The translations under genes were made by a program, and so were the position numbers. Positions 46,921-56,960 of a stretch of DNA of 64,000 nucleotides are shown piece by piece. The notes beneath the pieces were generated by a model that saw only the letters and a program-made list of their open reading frames with translations, was not told the origin of the DNA and made no database searches. Position 1 is the stretch's first letter. Every line of letters starts with the position of its first letter. The DNA comes from Candidatus Poribacteria bacterium. GTDB lineage: Bacteria > Poribacteria > WGA-4E > UBA9662. The stretch spans positions 1 to 64,000 of the forward strand of contig JASMLX010000009.1 in the NCBI GenBank assembly GCA_030748495.1, in the 5' to 3' direction.

Positions 46921-49275
46921 ATGAGTCAATCAGACGATGTACCGTTGCAGGTTAGAGGCAAAGACCGCTCTAATCAATCCAGCATGTCCGATGGTAAATC
47001 GGAGCAGTCGAACCAAGAGCTATTAGTCGAAGAAATTCCCGCCCATATTCAGGATCTACTTCCAGATCTGAAGAATTCTCCCCTAGAGGTAGCGCTAGCG
47101 ACCGATCTCCACTTTAGCGGCAATTACGGCCAAGACTGGCTTTTGGCTACTAACGATAAGATCATTGCTGCCCAGCAGAACGGATTACCCGAGTATCAGT
47201 TACAGCAGATAGATCTAAAACAGATTGATAAAGTTGAGATCTTAAATCTGCACGGTAACAACATCTTAAAGATCCGCATAGCCAATCAAGGTATTGAATT
47301 AGCTCGTTTCTCCAAGCGACAAGCTGACAAGTTTAACGAGGCCAGATTCAAAATTGAGGAATTGATCCAAACGCAGAAAGGTGAAGATCAGAAAATAGAC
47401 ACTCGGCCCAAGAACGCCGGGCGTAAAACCCGTTGTGAGAAGTGCGGTAAAGCTATTCCCCACTGGTCAGAGATTTGCACGGCTTGCATCGACAAAGGCA
47501 AGACAATCTCCCGGTTATTAAAGTACGCTGTGCCGCACTGGAAACTGTTGGTCGGTGGATTAATGATGATGTTGGTTCTAACCAGCCTTGGACTCACCCC
47601 TCCATGGATCAATAAGATGCTAATGGATGAGGTTCTCGTACCGGCTCATTCGGCAATCTCTTTAGGACAACCGGTTAGTGAGAATGCTGGGTTCCTTTTG
47701 TTGAAGTATATTCTATGGTTGTTTGGTATCACTATTATTACCAATGCTTTTGGTGCTATTCGCAGTTATATTATGTCCTGGGCAGGCCAGCATATCACCC
47801 ACGACCTGCGAACCGAGACTTATAGTCACCTTAATACCTTATCCATTGACTACTACCATAAGAGGGACACAGGGCATATCATGGCTCGAATGACACATGA
47901 TGTGGAGCGTTTGCAAGACTTTATCACCCATGGGATACAATCGATGCTTCGATCCGGCATCATGGTGGTTGGCATGTCATGTATCCTACTATGGCAAAAT
48001 TGGCGACTAACCCTTCTGACTATGTGGACCGTTCCTTTGCTGGTAGCCCTCACTATTTTCATCGGCAAACTCTATCGTCGTTACCATCACATTGTCTGGC
48101 GGCGAGTAGAAAAGATCAGTACCATTCTAGCCAGTACAATTCCCGGGGTACGGGTAGTCAAGGTGTTTGGACGCGAACCCGACGAAATCGAACGGTTTAA
48201 CCTCCATAGTAAGCACGTTTTGGAAGGAGGTCTTGTAGTCAGCAAGATTGGCGCTTTCTATCACCCTACGATGGGGTTTCTGATGGGCTTAGGCACCACC
48301 CTGGTTTGGTGGGCTGGTGGTAGACAGATCTTGGCCGGGACAATGTCGATTGGGGACTTGACGATGTTTCTCAGTTATATGTGGCAATTTATTGGACCGG
48401 TACAGGAATTATCCCGCCTGAATGAACGGTTTATTCGGGCGGCCACTTCTGCAGAGCGAGTTTTCGAAATCTTGGACACTGCACCCGATATTGCAAACAA
48501 GGTCGACACCACCCACCTCGACGAAATCGAAGGTGAAATTGAATTCAAAGATGTGATTTTCTCTTACGACGGTGAATTGAACGCATTAGATGGTGTTAGT
48601 TTCCACGTGAATCCAGGAGAGATGATTGGCTTGGCTGGGCACAGCGGAGCTGGTAAAAGTACGCTTATTAACCTCATCACTCGCTTTTATGACGTCAATC
48701 ACGGTCAGGTTTTATTGGATGGTAGAGACATTCGTGATATTTCAGTTGAATCCTTGCGTAGCCATATCGGAGTCGTTTTGCAAGATCCATTCCTTTTCAA
48801 CGGTTCCGTCGCTGAGAATATCAGCTATAGTAAACCCGATGCTTTGCCGCATGAAATCATCGCTGCCGCCAAGGCCGCCAACGCTCACGATTTTATTGTG
48901 CAATTCTCTGATGGTTATGACACCGTAGTTGGTGAGAGGGGAGCACGTGTTTCCGGTGGTGAGCGCCAACGGATTTCGATTGCCAGGGCAATTTTGAAAA
49001 ATCCTAGCATTTTAATTTTGGATGAAGCCACCTCTTCGGTGGATACCGAAACTGAATCTAAAATCCAAGAGGCATTGGAGCGCCTGATTCAGGGGCGAAC
49101 CGTTTTTGCCATTGCGCACCGATTGTCGACATTGAAATATTCAAATCGGCTATTGATTCTGGGTCACGGCAAAATTGAGGAGTTCGGTACACACAACGAA
49201 CTCCTTGAGTTGGATGGCGTGTACGCTGGCCTATGCAAGAAACAGGCTGAGTTGTCGCAGATTCGAGTGATTTAA
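46921..49275 (+). CDS. ABC exporter (fused permease/ATPase) with zinc-ribbon N-terminal extension
   Basis: Type IV ABC exporter half-transporter of 784 residues. The usual core starts near residue 195: six membrane segments (about 208-480), then the ATPase with Walker A GHSGAGKST, signature VSGGERQRIS, Walker B ILILDEATSS and the switch AHRLST. The first ~190 residues are extra: an acidic start, a beta-rich module with the ATDLHFSGNYGQDWLLATND and KVEILNLHGNNILKI segments that resembles a small PH-like domain, and a four-Cys ribbon (Cys172, 175, 186, 189 in CEKCGKAIPHWSEICTACI). Its own promoter stands upstream. Substrate unknown. Confidence 0.88.
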   Translation: MSQSDDVPLQVRGKDRSNQSSMSDGKSEQSNQELLVEEIPAHIQDLLPDLKNSPLEVALATDLHFSGNYGQDWLLATNDKIIAAQQNGLPEYQLQQIDLKQIDKVEILNLHGNNILKIRIANQGIELARFSKRQADKFNEARFKIEELIQTQKGEDQKIDTRPKNAGRKTRCEKCGKAIPHWSEICTACIDKGKTISRLLKYAVPHWKLLVGGLMMMLVLTSLGLTPPWINKMLMDEVLVPAHSAISLGQPVSENAGFLLLKYILWLFGITIITNAFGAIRSYIMSWAGQHITHDLRTETYSHLNTLSIDYYHKRDTGHIMARMTHDVERLQDFITHGIQSMLRSGIMVVGMSCILLWQNWRLTLLTMWTVPLLVALTIFIGKLYRRYHHIVWRRVEKISTILASTIPGVRVVKVFGREPDEIERFNLHSKHVLEGGLVVSKIGAFYHPTMGFLMGLGTTLVWWAGGRQILAGTMSIGDLTMFLSYMWQFIGPVQELSRLNERFIRAATSAERVFEILDTAPDIANKVDTTHLDEIEGEIEFKDVIFSYDGELNALDGVSFHVNPGEMIGLAGHSGAGKSTLINLITRFYDVNHGQVLLDGRDIRDISVESLRSHIGVVLQDPFLFNGSVAENISYSKPDALPHEIIAAAKAANAHDFIVQFSDGYDTVVGERGARVSGGERQRISIARAILKNPSILILDEATSSVDTETESKIQEALERLIQGRTVFAIAHRLSTLKYSNRLLILGHGKIEEFGTHNELLELDGVYAGLCKKQAELSQIRVI

Positions 49276-49282
49276 CAATAGG

Positions 49283-49293
49283 AATTGAGAATT
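49283..49293. repeat. Short inverted repeat flanking the giant Ig gene, right-hand unit
   Basis: AATTGAGAATT, 11 bases, present here in the gap after the ABC gene and in reverse complement at 56590-56600 beyond the other end of the giant gene. Confidence 0.45.
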
Positions 49294-49300
49294 CGCACTT

Positions 49301-52300
49301 CTACTTAAAAACGGTGATGACTTTCTTACCGTATACCTGCTCCTCTCCACTCTCAATGAGGATCAGCAAAATATAACGACCATTGGCAACAACTTGCCCC
49401 TTTCTGTTCAGCCCGTTCCAAAGTTCGGCGTTTTGACCCGCTCGGCGAGGAGATCCATCTAACAACGTCGCGACCCGTTGGTCGTATAGATCGAAGACCT
49501 GCATCGTCACCTCCAAAGGGTCAGGCTGCAGGTCAATCGGAGTGGCAATGAAGTAAGAGATGGTGAGTTGATGGGTATCCGGCGCAAAAAAGAGTGGTGG
49601 ACTAAGCTTGATATTCTGAACCGCTAACTCGGTTGTTTTGACAACAGGTTGGTCGGTGGTCATCAAGGTAAAGGTACCGAAATGGTTGACAGTCGCCTCA
49701 ACGGATTGGGTGCTGATGTCCACTTGACCGGCAATTGCAACCCATCGCTCACTAAACCAATCCCAGAAATAGAGACTTAGTTTTTGAGGATCAAAGTCAG
49801 AAGTGATCGTCGATCGATAAGAAAAGGTTAAGTCGAGTGGGCGTCTCGACAATCGGCTTTGAGGTGCAATCTCGATTGCCGACGTTACCCGCTTGGCCCT
49901 GGCATTCATTCCTGGGGATTCGACGATTCCAACTTCGATCTTGACTGGAGATAAAAACGCACCTTTTGGAACATCCAGTTGAATGCCAACTGGACTGATC
50001 AACCGGCCTCCAGTTGCATCAATCTCCTGCCGAAAAGGAACCACCGTCACCGTAGTACGCGTTGAAATACCGCCGGCGCTGGCAACCAAGCGGCCTGTAC
50101 CAGAGAAAGTGGCTTCCACTATTACGCCTGATACATCCGCTTGCCTGATTCTGCCTAAATCACCAATTAGTTTCCAGGTCGGCTGAACCTCAACAGCGTT
50201 CCCAAAGGTATCCTGTCCGATGGCTTCCAGTTGGTAGCTGGCCCCAGAGACCAGTTGATAAGGCACTTTTAATGGAACCATTGTTTGATTTTGTGCCAGT
50301 ATCTCGTTGCCAATTTGGCTTGTTAACCGCTTTAATATCACCTGCATCTTCGCCAAAGCGGCTGGTATTACCTCGACCAATGCCGTGGCTTTCAGCTGAT
50401 TGAATGAGGTGACCTGGTCCGGATGGGACTCCGTTGTAGCTACAATCTGGTACAACCCAGATTGGCTAAAGGTTTTAGTAAAGGCGTGAGTAGGAATATC
50501 TGATTGTGGAGACGTAGCATGAAACGTCTTTACAATCTGCGATGACGCCTCTGAAATTTTATCCTCTGCCCCGATTGGGGATTGTGCTGACCGATTTTGA
50601 ACCAGCGATGCTTCCACCTTGACCGGTGGCAGATCGGCGGCTGAAAGCCGGTTGTCGAAAGCATCCAATCCCATCAAATGAAAAGTGACGCTGTTACCCG
50701 CCACGACCTCTGTCCGGGAGGGGGACAGTTTCAGTTCAACTATCTCACCGGCCGTTACCTCGATTGTGACAGAGACCTGTAGGCCGGCAATTCGAGCGAC
50801 CAATTCAGTTTGACCGACCTGTCGGGCATTGAACGAAAATAGATTCTCCCTAACTATAATAACTTCGCCAACTGTGGGCCGGGTTGACTGTAATCTAAGC
50901 GGATCATTGGTGAGACGCGGATCATCGACAGGCAATGGATTTTCGTATTGATCGGTAACTTGCCAACCTATCGTTTGCTGTCTACCTGCTGTTAGGTGAA
51001 GTTGTTCTCCGATCGGGCTAAGCGGAGGTTGGGTCGAGGGTAAAGTCGATGCTCCTGTATTTAACTCTAACCGGGCAGGATCATCTGACAATAATTGGAT
51101 TTGAAGCGGCAACGAAGTAATCTCTCCCAGAGTCGCTTGCAGGCGAACTTCTTGCAAGCGAGTTGGAGCCTGAAAAATCCATCCGTCGTCTACAGATTTC
51201 ACCCCGCCATCTGATACCTGAAACCGAAATACCTCACCCATTGCGCTTTGAAGGTTAAATAGATCTGCCTGAGGAAATAGCTGTCCATTTTGGTTGCGTC
51301 CTCGAACAATCAGGCGAACCTGTTTACCAACGGTTATCGATTCCGCTTCTGTTGCAATTTCCAGGCTGGCTAGCTCTCCAACGTCTGATACCAGAGAGAC
51401 TTCGGCTTGGCTCTGACCGTATGGAGCGATCACCTTGACTTGACCTGCCGCGGTAGAGCCAACGGGTACAACTGCGGGCTTCAAAACGCCGTTTTGGCTA
51501 ACGGTACCGATCTCTCCTACCACGGCCCAGGCTAGATTCAGTTCATCAGAACTAGTAACTGCCGTGATGGAATTCCCAAACCGGTCGAAAATGTATAGTG
51601 CAAACTGCTGAGCCGGCCCTGGATGATCAGTATCCGAGCGCAGAGAAATCACCTCCGGTTTAATCTGTAATCGGGCTGGTGCAGCGGGGGTCACATCAAT
51701 CTGCAGATTCGCCCTTGATTCAACCGCTAGTTGGCCTGATTGAGGTGATGCAGAAGGTAACGGAGAATCTACCTGACAGAAGAGATTGGTTGGTCCTACT
51801 TGCGTCAGTCGAATGCCAACTACAGAATCCGGCAAGTAGCGAATCCGAGTGGTTGGATCTGTTTGCCATCTGGCATTTATCACACGTTGTTCCGTAACTA
51901 ATGAAGGTATCTGCCCCGGTTCAGTTAGTGATCCTTTGACCAGGGCAACAACCAGTATCTCTGTCCCCGCAATCACAGTTGGATTTTCTGACCTCTCTAG
52001 TGAATCTATGTTCACCCCCGATTGGTGCCGAGGGTAAACATACATCTGCTGGGGAAGTAGTTTAATCTTCAAATGAGAGGCTTGTACCGGTGGCAAAATC
52101 TGAACCGGCCAAGAGGCGGTTACGTACCCCTGTTTGACCCACACTCGACAACGTCCGGGCGATTCTGCCACGAAATATGCATCCGATTGATCACTACTAT
52201 CAATTCTACCTAGTGGGGGGTGTACCCACCAATCGGGTTGAATTGCCATTTCGTTCCCCGCAGAATCGAATCCTACTATCTTAAGCTTAAGTCGGGCTTT

Positions 52301-55300
52301 AAGGGGGATATTTGGCTGAAGGGAAACAATTGTCTTTTCTGCTGAAATCTCAATTCGACTAAGTGTACTCCGCATCAGGTAAACCGTGGCCGTGGCTTGC
52401 AAGCCGTTGTCCAACATAGCCACTACCTGAAATTGACTCGATTCTGCCGGATTCAGGTTAGAATCGATGGTCAGTAAACCACTATCGTTTAGGCGAATCG
52501 CCGGAGCTAGAACCTGGGTTGATTCCAACCGCCATTTCGGTATAACCTCTATTTGATATCCGTTAATATCTTGGGCTAAGAACTGAAACTGGGTTTCGCC
52601 CCAACCACTGATTTCGGCCTCTGATGGTGCTAAACGGAGTCGATGTATTCGGTTTGGCTGGGCTACCGACCGGTGATCGGTTGGCTGCCGTCTGACAGTG
52701 GCACGTGCCACGATGTTGAGAGCCGGGATGTGTGCGACCACTTGAGCCGATACACTATGCTCGTCCAGCAGGTTTGGTTGATCCAGTTTAGGGAAAAATC
52801 GACCGGTTTGTGAAATGTGACCATCCGTTCCGATCACCTTCCAAATTGGCTTCTGTGCGGCCTTGGTTAGGTTACCAAAAGTATCAAAGACCTGTAACTG
52901 GAACCAAATCGGATCAGTTCCGATTATGGCTGAGCCAGGCTGTAACCGCCCGAAAGCCGGTCTATCAGCAACAACCTCTATCGTGACCTCTTTAGCCGCC
53001 AGGTCTGCCGGAAGCGAATATGACGGTAGAGATCCTGTTGAAGGAATGAGGGTGGCCAAAATCCGTCCCTTACCGACTGCCGTCGCTCGGAAAAGTCCGT
53101 TGTCGGCAATCTGCCCAATATGCCTTGAATTGGCAGAAGCGTTGCTGACGATTCGCCAGTGGGGAGAGGCGGCCATGATTGGGGTCGTCGGATTTCCGGT
53201 TTGTACATAGCTCAGGAACCGCACACTTTCTCCTGCCCTCACTTTCAAAGGCTGGTTTGGAGTAATATGCCAATCCTCAATCGAGATTTGACCTTCGACC
53301 GGTATTTGGTTCGATAATGTTGAAGGTACAGTCCCACCGGTGTCCGCAGGGCGAATAAAAACTTGCATCTGCCCAATAATATCACCCGTGCTAACATTAA
53401 CTCCCGCTAGACCAGGTAAGATGGCAGTTACTCGTCCCTGCGGGTCTATTCGTGCTAAATCCTGATTAACATCTGCTATCCACCATCTGTAACTGGAGAC
53501 AGGAGCAGATGCATAACCAAATTCATCCCTGGTAGTAGCGATGAGTTGGTACTGTTGACCAACAATCATAGTCAAATATGGTGGATCAACCTCAATGTGA
53601 CGGGGTAGTCCATGAGTTACTTCAATTTTCATAAAGGCATCCAACCCTTCGGCGATTGCTACTACCTTACCAGTGCCTGCTTGAGTAGCCGTGAATAAAC
53701 CGCTAGGTTGAATTAATCCAATTTGTCCGCTTACTACCCACAATGGTGTAGTTGTTATCCGCTGATTATTTAAATCTGTGCCGGTGGCTTCGAATTTTTG
53801 CTGACTGCCAACGGCTAGCGTTAATTGGTCAAGTTGTTGATCGAAATTTTTTAAAGATAGGCTAAGGTGGGTCATGGACTGAGCAGGAACATTCTGAATC
53901 ACTACCACACTTTTGCCACTTTGCGCGCTAGGTGGGCTATCTGCCCAGATAGTACCATTGATAATAACATTACCCAGGGTTTGCGTATTCGGTTGGTTAA
54001 TCGAGCTTATCAAGCCGGTTGGATCAATAGTGCCGGCGGCCTGGTCGAGACTCCACTTGATAGACAAATTAGAAACCGGATTATGACCTATATCCCACCC
54101 ATGGCCAACAAATTGGTATTGAAATTGGTGTTGGTCATTCGAGGCTGGCAGATAAGCAATAAAAGGGTCTACTGTTAAGTGGTGCAGTTCACCGACCGTG
54201 ACAGTGATCGGTAATGTGGCGGTCTGGTCTAGTAGATATGCATTCACCTGTCCAGAACCAGATTGGGTTGCCACGAACACGGTAATCACCTCCTCCGGTC
54301 TGGAACGAGGGTGCCCTTGTTCGCTAAAGTCGGAGTCAACTAGTGACATTGACCGGGTTTGATGAATCCGACCTATTCCACCACTAACGGTCCAGGTTGG
54401 AACGATCTCTGTCTGGTTACCAACCGTGTCATACCCAATTGCCTTAAGCCTGATCCGCTGGCCTGATCTGAGTTCGGTTACATTCAGGGGATTAATTTGG
54501 ATTTGAGAAAGCCAGCCGAATATAACACGGACCGTTGTTTCGACCTCAAACACATCTCCAGTACCGGGAAACGTACCTTTGGCTGACAAGCGACTTATTC
54601 CTGTTTGTTGGCCTTGCAGTATAATCTCCCCGGTATGAGCAGCCTTCCGATCCGGCTGGCCGGAGGGTGGGTCAAGGGGAAATTTTTGCCGTTCCAGTAG
54701 TCGGTTATCGAAGGTCCATTCAACCTGCTGGATCAGATCGATTTCTGGAGCCGTTGGATGTACCCATCCACGAGTTACGACCAACTCAAACTGCCGGTCT
54801 TGACCTGCCAGAACAACAGTATTGTGGGGCAAAATCAGAATGGAGTCTGACAAACCAGGAAAAGATTCGGACTGAGGCGTGAAACCAGGATCTAGTTGAG
54901 TCTTTATTTCACCCGTTTTACCGGTCTTGTTACCGAAGATATCAGTGGCCCATAAAGACCATTTCAGTTTCTGGCCTACTAAAAAATTGGGTGGAATAAT
55001 CCAGATGTGCAGTTCGCCCTGACTTGGCGAGTCGATACTGGCCACCTCCTTGACTTGCGGTCGATGGTTGGAGGCAGGGAAAAAATTAGCTGCTGAATCG
55101 TTGGCCATGGCAGGTTGTAATGTCAGATTGGCAACAACTGATGTGTCGTCAGCTAGCCGGGCCTGAAATTGTAACTGGTTCAGGGTCTCAAATTGAGGAT
55201 TTGTAATAACTTGAGGCAGAATTAGATCGGCAATCTGGGGCGGGGCCGTATCGGTAGGATCTATGACTTTAAAGGTAGATCTCACCTTGAGTATTCCGTA

Positions 55301-56584
55301 GTACCTTGCATCCAGCCTGACCTCTACCAGATAGGTTCCTACTTGAGCCGCCGGTGGCAATCGAAACCGAAATTGAAAAAAGTCTTCGGGCATCTCACTG
55401 GTGATAGGGTTACTGGCTATCACGCGACCATCAGGGTCTTTAATCACCACAAAAGGAAAAACCAGACGAGCCGCGGAATAGTTGAAAAAGCGATAAAGTT
55501 GATTGCCCAATTGGTCACTAATTTCAAACTTCAGCTCTACGGCCTGTCCCGGATTATAGACGGCTCGATCTGTCGCAATTGTCATCTGGAGGGGAGTACT
55601 GCCATCGTTACCGATGGTGTAGATCTGTGGCCCATCCACCGATAGATCGTTGATGCGAAATTCATAGGCATATAAATGCCCGCCCAAATTCATTACATAG
55701 CTCAGATTGATCTGGTAGGCCTGGTTGGGTAGTAATCGGGTAGGGATCACAAATTGCCCGGAATCCAGAGCATAAACATCGGTATATGCGGCATCATAGC
55801 CGATTTGGTTTTCGATTACGTCTACGTATTCGTAGGTCGATTGGGAGGACAACACTTCGTGCAACACCAGTTGCGTTTGCTCCGGCAAGTTGAATCCGAG
55901 TTTGGCTGTCGCTGTTTGCCGTCCGTCGAACAAGATAGTTTGCCCCCTGATCGACGGATCATTATCGGAAGGTAATATTTCCTGGTTGGAGAGTACTAGA
56001 TAGTGACGAGCGATCGACCCTTTGATGACTATATGGTAGCGACCTGGTGAGATGTTGGCTTTTAGCTGTCCATCGTTATCCAACAAGCCAACGTAACCAA
56101 AAGCATGCTTACTAGGTCGAAAATAGACATAAGCCATCTCAAGTGGAGCCGCCGGATCGTCGGCAAAAATGCCTTCACCAATTGCCTCCATCATAACGGA
56201 GGTTGTCTCTGTAAGTGATAATGTTAGGTTGTTTGGTGCATCAACGGTGCGCATCACTAAGAAAGCGTGCTGGTCATCTCGACTCAAATCAAAACGGGGA
56301 GATGCCACAACAGTATACCGGCCGTTGGGTAAATCAATCGACACGCGCCCATTGTTATCGGTAATGAAACCGATTAATCCATCGGTTCGAGGTTGTGGTG
56401 GAGAAACAGGCAAAGTTTCACGGTCAGGGTTATTCTGACCAGGAATGATTTGGATTCTCGCTTGTGCTATTGGACGTCCATTTTGGTCAGTTAGACGAAT
56501 TTTTAGGCCAGCTTTTGCTTCCAAAACAGTAAGCCAAATTAGAATCACTGATAGGATAGTAGATAGTGGATGGTGGGTTCTCAA
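49301..56584 (-). CDS. Giant secreted Ig-repeat protein with ZU5-like and FlgD-like C-terminal modules
   Basis: One frame of 2427 residues without interruption. A signal segment (TILSVILIWLTVLEAKA) is followed by a carboxypeptidase-regulatory-like domain (about 26-110), then many Big_2-type beta-sandwich repeats (pattern VxxGxxxxFxAxGxDxxxN ... WxVxGxIGxIxxxGLFxA) over about 600-2130. Near 2190 stands a ZU5-like part (GGRLISPVGIQLDVPKGAFL), and the last ~90 residues are a FlgD Ig-like module (LWNGLNRKGQVVANGRYILL) of the kind found at the end of secreted proteins. Expected at the cell surface. The start is uncertain: TTG 56584 lies inside the flanking repeat and no ATG precedes the signal segment. 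Confidence 0.85.
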   Translation of the reverse strand: MRTHHPLSTILSVILIWLTVLEAKAGLKIRLTDQNGRPIAQARIQIIPGQNNPDRETLPVSPPQPRTDGLIGFITDNNGRVSIDLPNGRYTVVASPRFDLSRDDQHAFLVMRTVDAPNNLTLSLTETTSVMMEAIGEGIFADDPAAPLEMAYVYFRPSKHAFGYVGLLDNDGQLKANISPGRYHIVIKGSIARHYLVLSNQEILPSDNDPSIRGQTILFDGRQTATAKLGFNLPEQTQLVLHEVLSSQSTYEYVDVIENQIGYDAAYTDVYALDSGQFVIPTRLLPNQAYQINLSYVMNLGGHLYAYEFRINDLSVDGPQIYTIGNDGSTPLQMTIATDRAVYNPGQAVELKFEISDQLGNQLYRFFNYSAARLVFPFVVIKDPDGRVIASNPITSEMPEDFFQFRFRLPPAAQVGTYLVEVRLDARYYGILKVRSTFKVIDPTDTAPPQIADLILPQVITNPQFETLNQLQFQARLADDTSVVANLTLQPAMANDSAANFFPASNHRPQVKEVASIDSPSQGELHIWIIPPNFLVGQKLKWSLWATDIFGNKTGKTGEIKTQLDPGFTPQSESFPGLSDSILILPHNTVVLAGQDRQFELVVTRGWVHPTAPEIDLIQQVEWTFDNRLLERQKFPLDPPSGQPDRKAAHTGEIILQGQQTGISRLSAKGTFPGTGDVFEVETTVRVIFGWLSQIQINPLNVTELRSGQRIRLKAIGYDTVGNQTEIVPTWTVSGGIGRIHQTRSMSLVDSDFSEQGHPRSRPEEVITVFVATQSGSGQVNAYLLDQTATLPITVTVGELHHLTVDPFIAYLPASNDQHQFQYQFVGHGWDIGHNPVSNLSIKWSLDQAAGTIDPTGLISSINQPNTQTLGNVIINGTIWADSPPSAQSGKSVVVIQNVPAQSMTHLSLSLKNFDQQLDQLTLAVGSQQKFEATGTDLNNQRITTTPLWVVSGQIGLIQPSGLFTATQAGTGKVVAIAEGLDAFMKIEVTHGLPRHIEVDPPYLTMIVGQQYQLIATTRDEFGYASAPVSSYRWWIADVNQDLARIDPQGRVTAILPGLAGVNVSTGDIIGQMQVFIRPADTGGTVPSTLSNQIPVEGQISIEDWHITPNQPLKVRAGESVRFLSYVQTGNPTTPIMAASPHWRIVSNASANSRHIGQIADNGLFRATAVGKGRILATLIPSTGSLPSYSLPADLAAKEVTIEVVADRPAFGRLQPGSAIIGTDPIWFQLQVFDTFGNLTKAAQKPIWKVIGTDGHISQTGRFFPKLDQPNLLDEHSVSAQVVAHIPALNIVARATVRRQPTDHRSVAQPNRIHRLRLAPSEAEISGWGETQFQFLAQDINGYQIEVIPKWRLESTQVLAPAIRLNDSGLLTIDSNLNPAESSQFQVVAMLDNGLQATATVYLMRSTLSRIEISAEKTIVSLQPNIPLKARLKLKIVGFDSAGNEMAIQPDWWVHPPLGRIDSSDQSDAYFVAESPGRCRVWVKQGYVTASWPVQILPPVQASHLKIKLLPQQMYVYPRHQSGVNIDSLERSENPTVIAGTEILVVALVKGSLTEPGQIPSLVTEQRVINARWQTDPTTRIRYLPDSVVGIRLTQVGPTNLFCQVDSPLPSASPQSGQLAVESRANLQIDVTPAAPARLQIKPEVISLRSDTDHPGPAQQFALYIFDRFGNSITAVTSSDELNLAWAVVGEIGTVSQNGVLKPAVVPVGSTAAGQVKVIAPYGQSQAEVSLVSDVGELASLEIATEAESITVGKQVRLIVRGRNQNGQLFPQADLFNLQSAMGEVFRFQVSDGGVKSVDDGWIFQAPTRLQEVRLQATLGEITSLPLQIQLLSDDPARLELNTGASTLPSTQPPLSPIGEQLHLTAGRQQTIGWQVTDQYENPLPVDDPRLTNDPLRLQSTRPTVGEVIIVRENLFSFNARQVGQTELVARIAGLQVSVTIEVTAGEIVELKLSPSRTEVVAGNSVTFHLMGLDAFDNRLSAADLPPVKVEASLVQNRSAQSPIGAEDKISEASSQIVKTFHATSPQSDIPTHAFTKTFSQSGLYQIVATTESHPDQVTSFNQLKATALVEVIPAALAKMQVILKRLTSQIGNEILAQNQTMVPLKVPYQLVSGASYQLEAIGQDTFGNAVEVQPTWKLIGDLGRIRQADVSGVIVEATFSGTGRLVASAGGISTRTTVTVVPFRQEIDATGGRLISPVGIQLDVPKGAFLSPVKIEVGIVESPGMNARAKRVTSAIEIAPQSRLSRRPLDLTFSYRSTITSDFDPQKLSLYFWDWFSERWVAIAGQVDISTQSVEATVNHFGTFTLMTTDQPVVKTTELAVQNIKLSPPLFFAPDTHQLTISYFIATPIDLQPDPLEVTMQVFDLYDQRVATLLDGSPRRAGQNAELWNGLNRKGQVVANGRYILLILIESGEEQVYGKKVITVFK

Positions 56585-56589
56585 TTCTT

Positions 56590-56600
56590 AATTCTCAATT
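56590..56600. repeat. Short inverted repeat flanking the giant Ig gene, left-hand unit
   Basis: AATTCTCAATT, reverse complement of the unit at 49283-49293. A partial second copy (TTCTCAATT, 56578-56586) sits next to it and runs across the proposed TTG start codon. Confidence 0.45.
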
Positions 56601-56960
56601 TTCAACTCTCCCACTTCCCCCGTCGAAATAGGCTAACGCAAGACCTAAAATAGCATTTAGCCGGGAAATGAACTGGAAATAGCAAGTGTACCTGTCAGGT
56701 TTACGAGAAATTATAGCACGATTATTTTGTTTCTGTCGTACACTATTGCTGTACTGCTTGCCTTACTTGATTTTCTGTTGAGTTTAATAGAAAGATTGAA
56801 GTATGATAGGGCTAAAATAGCTGAGAGTGTACAGAGCTAAAGGCCACTATCCCTAACGCTTGCCCCTGCTTTTGCTAATAAGCCGTCTCAAACCAGCGAC
56901 ATGTTCCCTGATTGAGTCGAGGGTAGGAGATGACACTCAAAGGGATGGCTAAGTATATAT
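56601..56960. other. Intergenic stretch between the giant Ig gene and the VWA gene
   Basis: No gene. A possible promoter for the VWA gene lies at 56778-56807. Confidence 0.5.
56778..56807 (+). promoter_or_regulatory. Weak candidate promoter of the VWA gene
   Basis: TTGAGT (56778-56783), 18 bases, TATGAT (56802-56807): four of six and five of six matches, about 150 bases before the gene. Confidence 0.3.
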
